DNA from: Candidatus Poribacteria bacterium
Lineage (GTDB): Bacteria > Poribacteria > WGA-4E > PCPOR2b
Assembly (NCBI GenBank): GCA_022822005.1
Contig: JAJECO010000079.1
Location: forward strand, 98,654-162,653
Direction: 5' to 3'
Length of the DNA stretch: 64,000 nt
The number at the start of each line of letters is the position of its first letter. Position 1 is the first letter of the stretch. This document shows, one piece after another, positions 43,086 through 52,291 of this stretch. Both the position numbers and the translations under genes were made by a program. Below the pieces are notes generated by a model. That model was not told the DNA's origin and made no database searches. It saw nothing but the letters and a program-made list of their open reading frames with translations.

Positions 43086-44066
43086 CTACTCACTTCCTGT
43101 ACTATTCGCATAGATATCAGCGATAATTGCGTTTATCTTTAATCCTACCTCCCCTGTACAGCGGATTGGCAAACCTGTACGCATCTGATTGACGAGGGCT
43201 TCAACTAACCCCGTGTGCATATACGGGGTGGTTGGTTGGTCGAATGACTCGCTTTTGCCCTTCGTCTCAAGCGTCAGGTTTCCGCTGTTAAGCGGGTTAC
43301 AACGTAAACTCCCTTCCGTACCGTAGACCTCAACTTCGTCAATCGACACGCCAACATTCCAGTTAATATTCGCGACGGCATGTGTCCCGTTTTCGAAGCG
43401 TAATGTGAAGACAGCAGAATCGTCAACCGGATAGGGCAGATGCACATTTTCAGCGTACCCACACGCAGATACTACATCCCCCAACAGATACATCAGCAAA
43501 TCAATTCGGTGGCTTCCCAAGTCCATTAAGACACCTCCGCCGCTAATCTCCGGATCAGTGCGCCACGCACCCCACTCATGATTGCTTGGATCGTAAGAAG
43601 CGGTGTGATTGACTCGTGCCAACACGACCTCCCCGATTGCGCCCGCCTGCATCAATTTCTTCATTTTTATCATGTTTGGGAAAAAGGGTCTGTAGTAAGC
43701 AATTGTAAGCATGACGTTGTTCTCACGGCAGGCATCGACCATCTGCTGGCACTCGGCGACATTCATCCCCATCGGCTTTTCACAGAGGACATGCTTCCCC
43801 GCCTCTGCGGTGAGAATTGTCTGTTCACAATGGAGGTGTGGCGGTGTTGCGATATAGACTGCGTTAATCCCGTCATCCTCCAGCAGCCCTTCAACCGTAT
43901 GATAGGCGCGTTTTGCGCCATGCCTTGCTGCAAAATCTTCCGCCTTCTCTTTGTCACGGCGCATTACCGCTATTAGTTCAGAACCTTCAACTGTATAGAG
44001 CGGCGGCCCGCCTTTGTACTCCGCCACATCACCGCAACCGAGTATTCCCCATCGTAGTAATGCCAT
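43086..44066 (-). CDS. Gfo/Idh/MocA family oxidoreductase
   Basis: 326 residues. Members oxidise or reduce sugars, inositols or aminosugars with NAD(P). The Rossmann motif is GILGCGDVAE near the start; CEKPMGMN (about 93-100) carries the catalytic Lys, and GGGVLMDLGSHRIDLL the conserved Asp and His of the active site. GAGGAAG precedes the ATG. It lies 54 bp downstream of the GNAT-glycosidase fusion gene and two genes after a second Gfo/Idh/MocA gene (45973-46977), all on the minus strand. The substrate is unknown. Confidence 0.92.
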   Translation of the reverse strand: MALLRWGILGCGDVAEYKGGPPLYTVEGSELIAVMRRDKEKAEDFAARHGAKRAYHTVEGLLEDDGINAVYIATPPHLHCEQTILTAEAGKHVLCEKPMGMNVAECQQMVDACRENNVMLTIAYYRPFFPNMIKMKKLMQAGAIGEVVLARVNHTASYDPSNHEWGAWRTDPEISGGGVLMDLGSHRIDLLMYLLGDVVSACGYAENVHLPYPVDDSAVFTLRFENGTHAVANINWNVGVSIDEVEVYGTEGSLRCNPLNSGNLTLETKGKSESFDQPTTPYMHTGLVEALVNQMRTGLPIRCTGEVGLKINAIIADIYANSTGSE

Positions 44067-44120
44067 GTCTTCCTCTTCGTAGATTTCGTCAGTGAGTTGT
44101 TGTTTTCGCCCAATAATTCT

Positions 44121-45935
44121 TTACGGTTGTAGCCGTTTCAACCAATTTTCAATGCGGAGTTGCAGAAACGCGTGAGCCCGACCTGACCAGAGATAATCGA
44201 GTGTCAGGCCCCGAAAAATTGGCATCGGGCTCATCTGAAGGCGCAGGTTCTCAGTGAACGCTTCAAGCACTTGATCACCCAATCCTTGTGACAATCGATG
44301 CAGCAAGGTTGCCCCATCGGCAAGGTTTCTCACAGAATCGTGTCTTTCCCTAAGAGCGTTGAGTCCTGCCATAGCGTCAGCCAGATCCTGTTCCCGCTGA
44401 TTGCTCCACCATTGGTCGAGCGACTCTACCGCTGATGCAAAGTGCATTCCATCATCTTGGACTTCTTCTCGCTGATACGGGTTGCAAATGTACTCACCGA
44501 GATCTGTAAGGATGGAGTCTCTCGACTGCGCGGGATTTAGTTGTCTGCGAAAAAAGTAGAAATCCCCCGGATACTGCGTATACGGTGTCAATCGATAAGC
44601 GAGCGAGGCGGTGTGTTTCTCCTCAAGCCCTCTTTCGAGCCACGTATCAATCTGCTGTAATTTGGGCTCAGGCAAGATATTATTCGACTCAAAACCACCC
44701 TCCGGGTCAAGGAAGAACGCAAGCGGCAAGGGAACTAATCCACCCTCCCGCATAATGTCAATAGTTTCGTATTCGACGCTCCTGATTATTACCTTGCTTC
44801 CTTCGGGGAGTTCTGACGCAATTCGACAGCGCAGATTTGGGTGCGGTGCAAATCCACTTTTTCCCGCTTCGATATTTTCAATCCACCAAGGACAGGCTGT
44901 GATTGCTGCCCTACCATCAACGATTGCAGACAAAGTGTGTAGGCCATCTAACATAACCCGCAGGTAGTCCCGGCATTCCGAACAGATGCAGGCACCCGGA
45001 TCCGCGAACCACAGAACAAAGCTATCCGCTACGTCTGCAAAGGTCTCGATCAGATATTCCTGATAAGGTAGGATGCGATCTTTTCCGCGCTGCCAGCAGA
45101 GGGTGATGCCGGTGTAATTGACATCTTCTGCTCGTAGTTCGGGGTAGCGCAGCCAGGTCGAGGGTGGCACAGTTCCGCTCGAAAATCCGACATGGGTTTC
45201 CATACCCATCACGCGGGCGTACGCCAGTGCGTCATGCCAGACCTGATAACGCCACGCATTGGAACCCAATCCCGGTTCGTCCGGGTGATAATACTGCGTG
45301 GGCCAGATATAGAGCTTCAACAGATTACAGCCCGCTACATTGAGAAGTTCAATGTACCATTTCCAATCGTCAAGGCTCCACGTATCCGTTGTCAGCGGTG
45401 CGATGTTCCACGGAATGCTTGAAGCGTACACACCTCGCGTTATGTACGGCGTGTCATCGTCAGCAAAATTGCGAACCATACGAAACTGAGCATCGTCCCC
45501 GGTCCTTCCGACGAGACGATAGCCCTGCTTGGCATAGACGCGGATTGCCCGATAATTGTCCCGGTAACAGGTCAACGCAAGCCCCTGTTCCCCGCGCTCA
45601 CGGGCGATATCCTCGATCTGCTGCATCAACTTTTGACCGATACCTCTGTTGTGGAAGGCATCGATAACCGCAACGCCCAAGCCCGGATAACCGTCTTCGC
45701 CTCTGCCACGGGACCAGACATGCCCGACCAACTTCCCGTCGCTAAACGCACCGATATGGACGCAGCTTGAACTGCGGAGTTCTTTTGCAATATTGGCAAC
45801 TGCGCCTTGATCGAAGGCGTATGGATGATAAAAAGAGCGGCTTGCCTCGGAAAGTCCCTCGAAGAAGGTGGAAATCTTTGGAACATCGACATCAGCGAGG
45901 AAGCGGATGGTTAAGTTTGTTGTATTGTCACCCAT
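44121..45935 (-). CDS. fusion: N-terminal GNAT acetyltransferase plus C-terminal glycosidase-like domain
   Basis: 604 residues from ATG 45935, which follows GAAAGAG; a longer frame would overlap the upstream gene. Residues 1-160 are a GNAT domain: VAVIDAFHNRGIGQKLMQQ is the acetyl-CoA motif A and YAKQGYRLVG the end of motif B. From about 175 a large TIM-barrel-like region begins (YASSIPWNIAPL), with LLKLYIWPTQYYHPDEPG, FVLWFADPGACICSECRDYL and ITACPWWIEN, recalling the C-x-x-C-containing barrel of GH20-like and alpha-glucuronidase-like families. The join is uninterrupted. Co-occurrence suggests acetylation and glycan or sugar handling on one polypeptide; both activities are inferred. Confidence 0.75.
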   Translation of the reverse strand: MGDNTTNLTIRFLADVDVPKISTFFEGLSEASRSFYHPYAFDQGAVANIAKELRSSSCVHIGAFSDGKLVGHVWSRGRGEDGYPGLGVAVIDAFHNRGIGQKLMQQIEDIARERGEQGLALTCYRDNYRAIRVYAKQGYRLVGRTGDDAQFRMVRNFADDDTPYITRGVYASSIPWNIAPLTTDTWSLDDWKWYIELLNVAGCNLLKLYIWPTQYYHPDEPGLGSNAWRYQVWHDALAYARVMGMETHVGFSSGTVPPSTWLRYPELRAEDVNYTGITLCWQRGKDRILPYQEYLIETFADVADSFVLWFADPGACICSECRDYLRVMLDGLHTLSAIVDGRAAITACPWWIENIEAGKSGFAPHPNLRCRIASELPEGSKVIIRSVEYETIDIMREGGLVPLPLAFFLDPEGGFESNNILPEPKLQQIDTWLERGLEEKHTASLAYRLTPYTQYPGDFYFFRRQLNPAQSRDSILTDLGEYICNPYQREEVQDDGMHFASAVESLDQWWSNQREQDLADAMAGLNALRERHDSVRNLADGATLLHRLSQGLGDQVLEAFTENLRLQMSPMPIFRGLTLDYLWSGRAHAFLQLRIENWLKRLQP

Positions 45936-45972
45936 AATGCTCTTTCTCGTTGGACAGAGGAGCGCCTTCGAT

Positions 45973-46977
45973 TTAGCCCGAAATCCCACCTGTTGCACGC
46001 AGCAGGGTTTCCTGCACGAGCAGTTCGTGTGACATCGGTCGATCCGGCGACTGTTTCCCCTCGATGGTTGCTACAAAGGCATCCAATTCCAGTTCATAGG
46101 TTCTACCACGACCCTCCCCGTCTATCTCCACAAACTGCTCACCTTCTTGGTAGCCATCTTTCGCTTCTGCGAGACAGAGACGGATTTGTAGACCGGGTTC
46201 AAAAGGTTCGACAATGATAGCGCTCCCCTGACTGCCGTACACCTCAAAACGGCGTGCTGCTGGTTGTATCTCCATCGCGGCGATATCAATAAAGGCGAGG
46301 GCGTTCTCAAACTCGAAGACGCCCAAGGTATTATCCTGAAACGCTGACGCTGAACCGGCATCGTTCCTCAAAAACGAGGTTACCTTTACCGGTCGCCCCA
46401 AAATCCAGACGACCTGATCGAGCATGTGACCGCCCAAATCAAAAAAGATGCCGCCATGATGCGTGTCACTGATCCGAATGCGGGCATCTTCAGTTATATT
46501 CGTGGACATGTGGGCGCGCACTGCGAACACATCGCCTAAAAAGCCTGACTTTGCCCAACTGGCGACCTGTTTGAAAGCGGAATGATAACGAAGCATATAG
46601 CCCATCTGAATGAGCAGCCCCTTCTCTTCTGCGGTAGCGACCGTCCGTTGCCACTGGGGCCAGTTATCGCCAGCGGGTTTGTCGTACCAGACATGCTTGC
46701 CAGCGTTAACAATCTCTTCGGTCTGATCGAGACTTTCTGCATTGAGACCCTCAGAGGCAATCGCCACAATGCTTTCATCGTCCAACATCTCACTTTTGTC
46801 ATCGAACCAGTGAACACCCTCAAAGGCGCCGCCTGATCCTTCAAGCGCGGCGCGTTGTTGCGGGTCAGGTTCAAAAACTCCCGCAATTTCGACATCATCG
46901 TTCACTTGCATCGCCTGCAGCTTGCCGGAGGCGTGTCCATGTTTGGTTCCGTACTGAGCCATTCGTATTTTTGCCAT
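45973..46977 (-). CDS. Gfo/Idh/MocA family oxidoreductase
   Basis: 334 residues from ATG 46977, which follows GGAGAAAAAC. The cofactor segment reads MAQYGTKHGHASGKL, a variant without the usual G-x-G-x-x-G. The catalytic Lys is in YDKPAGDN (instead of EKP), and SDTHHGGIFFDLGGHMLDQ supplies the Asp and His. This variant pattern matches a subgroup of the family with uncharacterised substrates. A strong promoter is at 47061-47089. It is the first gene of a three-gene minus-strand run with the GNAT-glycosidase fusion and a second oxidoreductase. Confidence 0.88.
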   Translation of the reverse strand: MAKIRMAQYGTKHGHASGKLQAMQVNDDVEIAGVFEPDPQQRAALEGSGGAFEGVHWFDDKSEMLDDESIVAIASEGLNAESLDQTEEIVNAGKHVWYDKPAGDNWPQWQRTVATAEEKGLLIQMGYMLRYHSAFKQVASWAKSGFLGDVFAVRAHMSTNITEDARIRISDTHHGGIFFDLGGHMLDQVVWILGRPVKVTSFLRNDAGSASAFQDNTLGVFEFENALAFIDIAAMEIQPAARRFEVYGSQGSAIIVEPFEPGLQIRLCLAEAKDGYQEGEQFVEIDGEGRGRTYELELDAFVATIEGKQSPDRPMSHELLVQETLLRATGGISG

Positions 46978-47060
46978 GTTTTTCTCCAAAATTTTCGTTG
47001 CGAGTTTGCCCCAATTCGATCGGGTTTATAACCACTTATCCAAAGGGTTAATGCGCTCTA

Positions 47061-47089
47061 ACTATACTCGGAAATCTATACCGTGTCAA
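47061..47089 (-). promoter_or_regulatory. sigma70-type promoter for the 45973-46977 oxidoreductase run
   Basis: On the minus strand a perfect TTGACA (47089-47084) and TATAGT (47066-47061) are spaced 17 bp, 84 bp before the ATG. A weaker divergent promoter (TTGTGC 47129-47134, TATTAT 47152-47157, spacer 17) serves the phosphodiesterase gene on the plus strand. Confidence 0.75.
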
Positions 47090-47128
47090 GTGCTTTGCTG
47101 TGATTGCATTGGCGATAAGAATTCCTAC

Positions 47129-47157
47129 TTGTGCAAGGTATTGCGATGGGGTATTAT
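47129..47157 (+). promoter_or_regulatory. possible sigma70 promoter for the phosphodiesterase gene
   Basis: TTGTGC (47129-47134) and TATTAT (47152-47157) are spaced 17 bp, about 80 bp before the ATG at 47236. The -35 matches at four of six positions. Confidence 0.45.
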
Positions 47158-47235
47158 AGAAAGGGGCAATCAAAATTCGTTGGTATTCTGGTATGTACCG
47201 GTTAAAGTCATTTCACATGATTGGGAGGGAAGTTC

Positions 47236-48045
47236 ATGCAAAACTCTTCAAGCTACGGCACGATCCTCATTGTCATCGACGGTTGCCGTCCAGACGGTAT
47301 CCAGCAAGCAAATACACCGAGCATTGATACGCTGATTGCACGTGGGGCTTACACCTTCAATGCACAGAGTGTTGTTCCATCGTCCACGCTACCGTGCCAC
47401 ACTTCAATGTTTCGTGGTGTAACACCGTCACGACACGGTATCACAACCAACACATGGGTCCCGATGGTGCGCCCGGTGCCGAGTATCACTGAAGCTGCGC
47501 ATACGATGAAGAAGAAAACAGCCTTTGTCTATAATTGGGAACAGCTTCGGGACTTAGCTGCACCCGGATCGCTCGATTTTTCCTATTTCAGGGAGAACCT
47601 TGATGATCCGGAGGGCGATTTAACCATAGCGCAAATCGGAGCGGAACACCTGATTGCTGAACAACCGGATTTCTGCTTTGTCTATCTGGGGATAGTGGAT
47701 ATTGTAGGACATCGGCATGCTTGGATGTCTGATGAATATATTGAACAGATTGGTATTGCAGACCAAGCAATCGGGATCCTGCTGGAAGCGCTTGAAAAAG
47801 CTGATCTACTAGAACGCTATTTTATCCTCGTTCAGAGCGATCATGGCGGGCATGGAAAGAGCCATGGAACAGATATGCCGGAAGATTTGACGATTCCGTG
47901 GATTGCGGCCGGTCCCAAAATTAAGCAGACTGGCGAAATCAAGGGACCAGTGCGTATCTTTGACACGGCGCCGACGCTCGCTCACGTCTTGGACGTGCCA
48001 TTGTCGGAAGACTGGGAAGGGCAGCCAATCATGGAAATTTTTTGA
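47236..48045 (+). CDS. alkaline phosphatase superfamily protein (nucleotide pyrophosphatase/phosphodiesterase type)
   Basis: 269 residues from ATG 47236 after GGGAGGGAAG. The two-metal site is visible: Asp15 in LIVIDGCRPDGI, a Thr/Ser nucleophile in SSTLPCHTSM (about 50), VDIVGHRHAW with Asp and His, and QSDHGGHGKSHG with the last Asp-His pair. This is the NPP/type I phosphodiesterase pattern. No signal peptide is present, so it is cytoplasmic or the substrate is intracellular. It is short for the family (usually over 350). Likely hydrolyses a phosphodiester or phosphomonoester; substrate unknown. It is convergent with the cyclase gene. Confidence 0.9.
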   Translation: MQNSSSYGTILIVIDGCRPDGIQQANTPSIDTLIARGAYTFNAQSVVPSSTLPCHTSMFRGVTPSRHGITTNTWVPMVRPVPSITEAAHTMKKKTAFVYNWEQLRDLAAPGSLDFSYFRENLDDPEGDLTIAQIGAEHLIAEQPDFCFVYLGIVDIVGHRHAWMSDEYIEQIGIADQAIGILLEALEKADLLERYFILVQSDHGGHGKSHGTDMPEDLTIPWIAAGPKIKQTGEIKGPVRIFDTAPTLAHVLDVPLSEDWEGQPIMEIF

Positions 48046-48084
48046 TTACCACATTAATCGGTAGGGATACAGCACTACCACCTA

Positions 48085-48783
48085 TCAATCAGATGTCCCC
48101 TCGAATGCCAGCACACGCAGCGGAATGGCATCCGTTCCAAGAACGGGCAGCGGCTGTGCAAAGACATACACACGCTTCTCACGGAGATCCTCCAGATGAG
48201 CGAGACTCTCAATTAGCGGAATACCTCGGTCAAACAAGATATGATGGTTAATCAGTTCGCGGCTGCCCGGCACCTCAAGCCCAGGACTGTCTATGCCAAG
48301 TAGCTTTATTCCGGGATCTACCAGCCATTGAAGCGCATCAGGCGTGGGATAGGGCGGTCCCCCGCCTTCGGTCGCGGCACGACGATCCCAACCAAAATAG
48401 ATAAAAACGATGTCACCTGCCCGGATCCCTCCGGCTTGCGCTGCTGCTTGCTCAAGGCGTGGGCGCTCAATAGGTATTGACCAAGGCACATCGCTAAGAT
48501 CCAAGATAGCCGCCTCGCCAAAGAACTGCTCGACCGGCACTTCGCCGACCGCGGCACCGTTCTCGACCGCGTGCAAGGGGGCTTCGACGTGGGTACCCGC
48601 ATGACCGCTCATCCCAATCTGTGTCACCACATACCAGCGACCCGACGCTGGGGCGGTTTCGGGATCGCTGACGATACTGTCAATCTGTGTCTCATACCGA
48701 ACCCACGGATGCTGTTCCTCATTCGGAGTTAGTGGACGGGATAGGTCAACGATGCGGCTATAGTGGAAGGTCGGTGCTGTCAT
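48085..48783 (-). CDS. cyclase family protein (kynurenine formamidase-like metal hydrolase)
   Basis: 232 residues. The signature H-x-G-T-H-x-(D/E)-x-P-x-H is present as HAGTHVEAPLH (His61, His65, His71) and binds a divalent metal. GDIVFIYFGWDRR and LLGIDSPGLEVPGSRELINHHILFDRGI are the usual later strands. The family includes formamidases and isatin hydrolase; the substrate here is open. Its ATG overlaps the isomerase stop by 4 bp (ATGA), so it is translationally coupled to that upstream gene, pointing to successive steps of one pathway. Confidence 0.9.
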   Translation of the reverse strand: MTAPTFHYSRIVDLSRPLTPNEEQHPWVRYETQIDSIVSDPETAPASGRWYVVTQIGMSGHAGTHVEAPLHAVENGAAVGEVPVEQFFGEAAILDLSDVPWSIPIERPRLEQAAAQAGGIRAGDIVFIYFGWDRRAATEGGGPPYPTPDALQWLVDPGIKLLGIDSPGLEVPGSRELINHHILFDRGIPLIESLAHLEDLREKRVYVFAQPLPVLGTDAIPLRVLAFEGTSD

Positions 48784-49598
48784 TTGTTCTCCCCTCCTTC
48801 ACGAGCGAACCGTTTGAGTGTTGCGGAAGCTTCTGCAGGTGAACCGTAAGCAGGTAGCTCGCCGGTCTGCGTCACGCGCCCATAGTATCCAGCCTCACAC
48901 AACGTCCGTAGATATGCTGCGTGTTCTGCCGGGGTTGTCTGCGGACGACCCCGCCCCGGTTCGGCGATATGTGCATGGATCAGGTATGGTCCTGCCGCTG
49001 CAAGCGTATCAAATGACTCGCCATTCAACCGCATGTGGAAGAAATCCGCCATCAGTTGAATGGCGGGGCGATTGACCTTCTGAACCATCTCAACCCCTTC
49101 TGGAACTGTATTAATGAGATTCGCGTCGTCGTAGTTATACGGTTCAAGGGCGACCTGGACCCCGCGCGGTTCACCTAAGTCGGCGCACATCTGGAGGAAC
49201 TCGTTCACCTGTTCCAACGCTCGGTCACGAGAAAACCCATCGGGAACGAAGCGAGATCCACCGCTGCCGTAGCCGATAACTGGAACTCCAGCCTGCTGCA
49301 TCGCGTCGAAAAGGCGTATAACATAGTCGTGCACTTGTGTGTTGTTAATCTCCGGTCCGACCACTTTTGACCGACCCAGAAACCCGCACATAGCCGTAAC
49401 AGGCACCGGCGACCCCTGAATTTGCTCCAGTGCCTTTTGTTCAATAGTTCCACCGGCCTCATCAATTCCAAGGAGACCGGGAGAGATTTCCGCATAGTCA
49501 TAGCCCCACGCTGCGACATCCTCCAATTGGTCTAGGCTTCCGATGAGAAGTCCAATCTCCATCGTCGCAGCCTGCGTCTGCGTTGTTTTATTGTCCAT
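48780..49598 (-). CDS. sugar phosphate isomerase/epimerase (xylose isomerase-like TIM barrel)
   Basis: 272 residues. Barrel strands with candidate metal ligands: YDYAEISPG, VQVALEPYNYDD with Glu, LMADFFHM with Asp and His, and YLIHAHIAEPGR with His. The AP endonuclease 2/xylose isomerase fold is clear, and no signal peptide is present. AGGGGGC lies before the ATG. It is coupled to the cyclase gene by a 4-bp overlap. The pair diverges from an amidohydrolase gene, so the three may act on one substrate; this is inference. Confidence 0.88.
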   Translation of the reverse strand: MDNKTTQTQAATMEIGLLIGSLDQLEDVAAWGYDYAEISPGLLGIDEAGGTIEQKALEQIQGSPVPVTAMCGFLGRSKVVGPEINNTQVHDYVIRLFDAMQQAGVPVIGYGSGGSRFVPDGFSRDRALEQVNEFLQMCADLGEPRGVQVALEPYNYDDANLINTVPEGVEMVQKVNRPAIQLMADFFHMRLNGESFDTLAAAGPYLIHAHIAEPGRGRPQTTPAEHAAYLRTLCEAGYYGRVTQTGELPAYGSPAEASATLKRFAREGGENK

Positions 49599-49712
49599 CG
49601 TTCGCCCCCTTTTAAATTTCTTGAGTAAAACCCTACGCTCTGTTAGACTAACAATTAATGCTGAATTCCAAAATGATTATAGCACGATTCAAAATCAGAA
49701 AGGATAAGAAAT

Positions 49713-51005
49713 ATGGCAACAGATCTTGCACAACATATCCAAGCGACTCCTATGGTCGATACACATGAACACCTGCGAAAAGAACCTGATTGGCTGGAAG
49801 ATGGTCCCGATATCTTACAAGACCTATTCGGGAATTACGTTCCTGCAGATCTCAACACAGCGGGCGCGTCGCCTGACGCGATGACACGCCTGATGGACGC
49901 TTCAGATCCAGATATTGCTGGACGCTTTGTGGGGATTCAGGAGGCGTGGGAAGCGACGCAATTCACCGGATACGGCGAGGCGGTGCGACTCATTGCGGAG
50001 CACGTCTACGGAATTGCCGAGCTCACTGGAGAGGCGCTGGCATCAGCACAAGAGAAAATCAAAGCACTACGCAAACCCGGTGAACGTTATCGACTGCTGC
50101 ACGACGTAGCGAACCTCGATCATGTGCAGACTGACGATTTCAGTTGGCCCTGTCTGCCCGATCACTCCGGGCTAGACTTCTTTCTCTATGATCTCTCATG
50201 GGCTGGATTTTGCAATGGACAGATCGACACGAAACAGATCCACGCCGAGACAGGTGTGGAGGTGAAAGATCTCCGAACGCTGAAGCAGGGGATGGAGGGG
50301 ATTTTCGCGAAACATGGACCGTGCGCGATTGCGGTAAAAGCACAGCACGCTTACAACCGAACCCTCAATTGGATCGAGCGGAACGATGTCGAGGCATCGG
50401 CTGCGCTCTCCCAAGTACTAAACCAACCCGCAGAAGAGCTTAGCGTCGAAACCTACCTCTGCTTGGGCGATTGGTGTTGGGCACGGGGGGTTGAGTTGTC
50501 TATCGAACATAACCTTCCATTCAAGATTCACACAGGCTACTACGCAGGAAATGACCGAATGCCGGTACGTCGGATCCCCGCTGGAAATATGTGCGAGCTC
50601 TTTGCCCGCTACTTGGACGCCAAGTTTGTCCTGATGCACATCGCCTACCCCTACAACGATGAGCTTGTCGCCTTAGCGAAGCATTATCGGAACATCTGGG
50701 TTGATCTGTGCTGGGCGTGGAGTATAGATCCGTATAGCTCCCGCGACTTTCTCCGTCGATTCATACACGCAGTTCCAGCAAATAAGATCTTTGCTTTTGG
50801 AGGGGATACGGGGTGGCCCACCAGTTCAATGGCTTACGCGATCCAAGCGCGTAACGAGATCCGCCGTGCCCTTGAGGGGGAGATTGCAGAGAGCTATATG
50901 ACCGAAAAACAGGCGATGCAGTTTGCCACACGCCTGATGCGAGACAATCAGTTCGCTTGTTTTGATGTGGAAGGAACGCGCGCGAATATTCGTGCTGCAG
51001 CCTGA
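49713..51005 (+). CDS. metal-dependent amidohydrolase family protein
   Basis: 430 residues. The N-terminal MVDTHEHLR is the H-x-H metal motif of the amidohydrolase superfamily. Later FKIHTGYYAGNDR, FVLMHIAYPYNDE and FAFGGDTGWPTS provide the His, His and Asp of the barrel, as in amidohydrolase_2-type and uronate-isomerase-like enzymes. AAAGGA precedes the ATG. No export signal. The divergent isomerase and cyclase genes and the downstream RidA gene hint at catabolism of a nitrogen- or carboxyl-bearing compound; substrate unknown. Confidence 0.85.
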   Translation: MATDLAQHIQATPMVDTHEHLRKEPDWLEDGPDILQDLFGNYVPADLNTAGASPDAMTRLMDASDPDIAGRFVGIQEAWEATQFTGYGEAVRLIAEHVYGIAELTGEALASAQEKIKALRKPGERYRLLHDVANLDHVQTDDFSWPCLPDHSGLDFFLYDLSWAGFCNGQIDTKQIHAETGVEVKDLRTLKQGMEGIFAKHGPCAIAVKAQHAYNRTLNWIERNDVEASAALSQVLNQPAEELSVETYLCLGDWCWARGVELSIEHNLPFKIHTGYYAGNDRMPVRRIPAGNMCELFARYLDAKFVLMHIAYPYNDELVALAKHYRNIWVDLCWAWSIDPYSSRDFLRRFIHAVPANKIFAFGGDTGWPTSSMAYAIQARNEIRRALEGEIAESYMTEKQAMQFATRLMRDNQFACFDVEGTRANIRAAA

Positions 51006-51093
51006 TAGAGAGTGGAAATTAAATCACTCCTATACGCTCGCGGGGAACCGCCAGATTGCGCCGGGGTTGGAAAACGCTGCCCCGGTGCTTGCC

Positions 51094-51507
51094 TTATGCG
51101 GGATTTTTGACCCGGTCAAACGGGATCACTGCCACCGCTTCAATCTCAATCATCCACTCGGGGTTGACCAACCGGCTCACTTCGACCAACGTGCTGGCGG
51201 GATACGGTGGATCGAAAAAATCAGCGCGGACCGCGTGGATATCGGCGAGCGTCGACATATCGGTTACAAAGACTGTGACCTTGGCGATATCCGACATCTC
51301 GCCTCCGACGCTCGACAGGACCGTCTGAATGTTTGTCAGCGTCTGCCGGGTCTGTGCACGAATATCACCTACCCCGACCGTGTTGCCGTCCGGATCTTGA
51401 GAGACGTGCCCAGAAATATGCAAGACTTTGCCCTCCGGCTGCCAAGCAGCGCCCGAAAAAATCCCAAAGGGCTTGACAACGCCCGATGCGTTAAATCCAT
51501 CTGCCAT
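51094..51507 (-). CDS. RidA/YjgF/YER057c family protein
   Basis: 137 residues. RidA proteins hydrolyse reactive enamines/imines released by PLP enzymes. The chorismate-mutase-like fold shows GHVSQDPDGNTVG, QTRQTLTNIQTVL, VTVFVTDM and the conserved Arg in TLVEVSRLVNPEWMIEIEAVAV. It may belong to a non-archetypal Rid subgroup, since the N-terminal segment differs from E. coli RidA. The start is followed by MADGFNASGV; GAGGAG lies upstream. It is convergent with the amidohydrolase gene. Confidence 0.92.
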   Translation of the reverse strand: MADGFNASGVVKPFGIFSGAAWQPEGKVLHISGHVSQDPDGNTVGVGDIRAQTRQTLTNIQTVLSSVGGEMSDIAKVTVFVTDMSTLADIHAVRADFFDPPYPASTLVEVSRLVNPEWMIEIEAVAVIPFDRVKNPA

Positions 51508-51961
51508 ATCAATTTTTCTCCTCTATTCATTTGACTTTGGGTAAGATAACGTAACCGTCAAGTATTATATCAAATGCCCTTTTCCCCGCCAATACATACC
51601 CAACTCCCAATCCACCAGCCACCCACTTAGAGCATAAAAAAATAGGTCGAACTATAAATAAAATGAAGAATATCGCGGAGTGTGCGTTAAAAAATTGAGA
51701 CCGCAAAGTGTTTTATTACTTTAACCTAAGTTGCTAGTGACGGAAAATGTTGTAAAATGGGAGAATGGGAACTGAATAAAACCCATTACCTGCTCGCAGT
51801 GGATTGCCAAATCCACTGCACACGTACAAAGATGGCTTGGATATGCCTATCCAAGCCGAGCGGGTTGGGCGACTAGCAACTTGCGTTACTTTAGGTTGTA
51901 CAATGTTCAACCTCGTTATCGCGGCGCTTATGAGCGTCTATTACCAAAAAAGGACCCAAAT
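51508..51961. other. intergenic region upstream of the split methyltransferase gene, holding a palindromic element
   Basis: The first ~200 bp after RidA are AT-rich with no recognised gene. The rest is the hairpin-rich repeat listed at 51723-51896. The methyltransferase start lies just beyond it, so this element may be its leader or may have separated the gene from its original promoter. Confidence 0.6.
51723..51896. repeat. palindromic repeat element with two perfect hairpins and inverted ends
   Basis: The outer inverted pair AAGTTGCTAGT (51728-51738) and ACTAGCAACTT (51872-51882), flanked by AACCT at 51724 and AGGTT at 51892, encloses two perfect 10-bp stems with 4-nt loops: GCAGTGGATT/AATCCACTGC (51796-51819) and GGCTTGGATA/TATCCAAGCC (51834-51857). 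No coding potential. The structure is that of a small non-autonomous mobile repeat, MITE- or REP/BIME-like. Only one copy is in this window. Confidence 0.75.
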
Positions 51962-52291
51962 TTGATTTCCGATTACGATGAAAAACTTCCAAACGAAATT
52001 GTGGCTCATTACGAACAAGGGGATGAAATTCAACGGCTTTCCTCAAGCCTGGGACAGCTTGAGGAAACTCGTATTCGGGAGTTGATTACGCGCCATTTGC
52101 CATCGACACCAGCCGTAGCATACGACGTGGGCGGTGGTCCCGGAAACTATGCATGCTGGCTTGCGAGGCAAGGATATGAAGTTCATCTTGTGGATCCTGT
52201 TCCGCTTCATGTGGAACAAGCAGCCGCAGCATCACAAGCCCAATCCGATTATCCAGTTGCAGAACTCTGCGTTGGAGATGCTCGTCATTTA

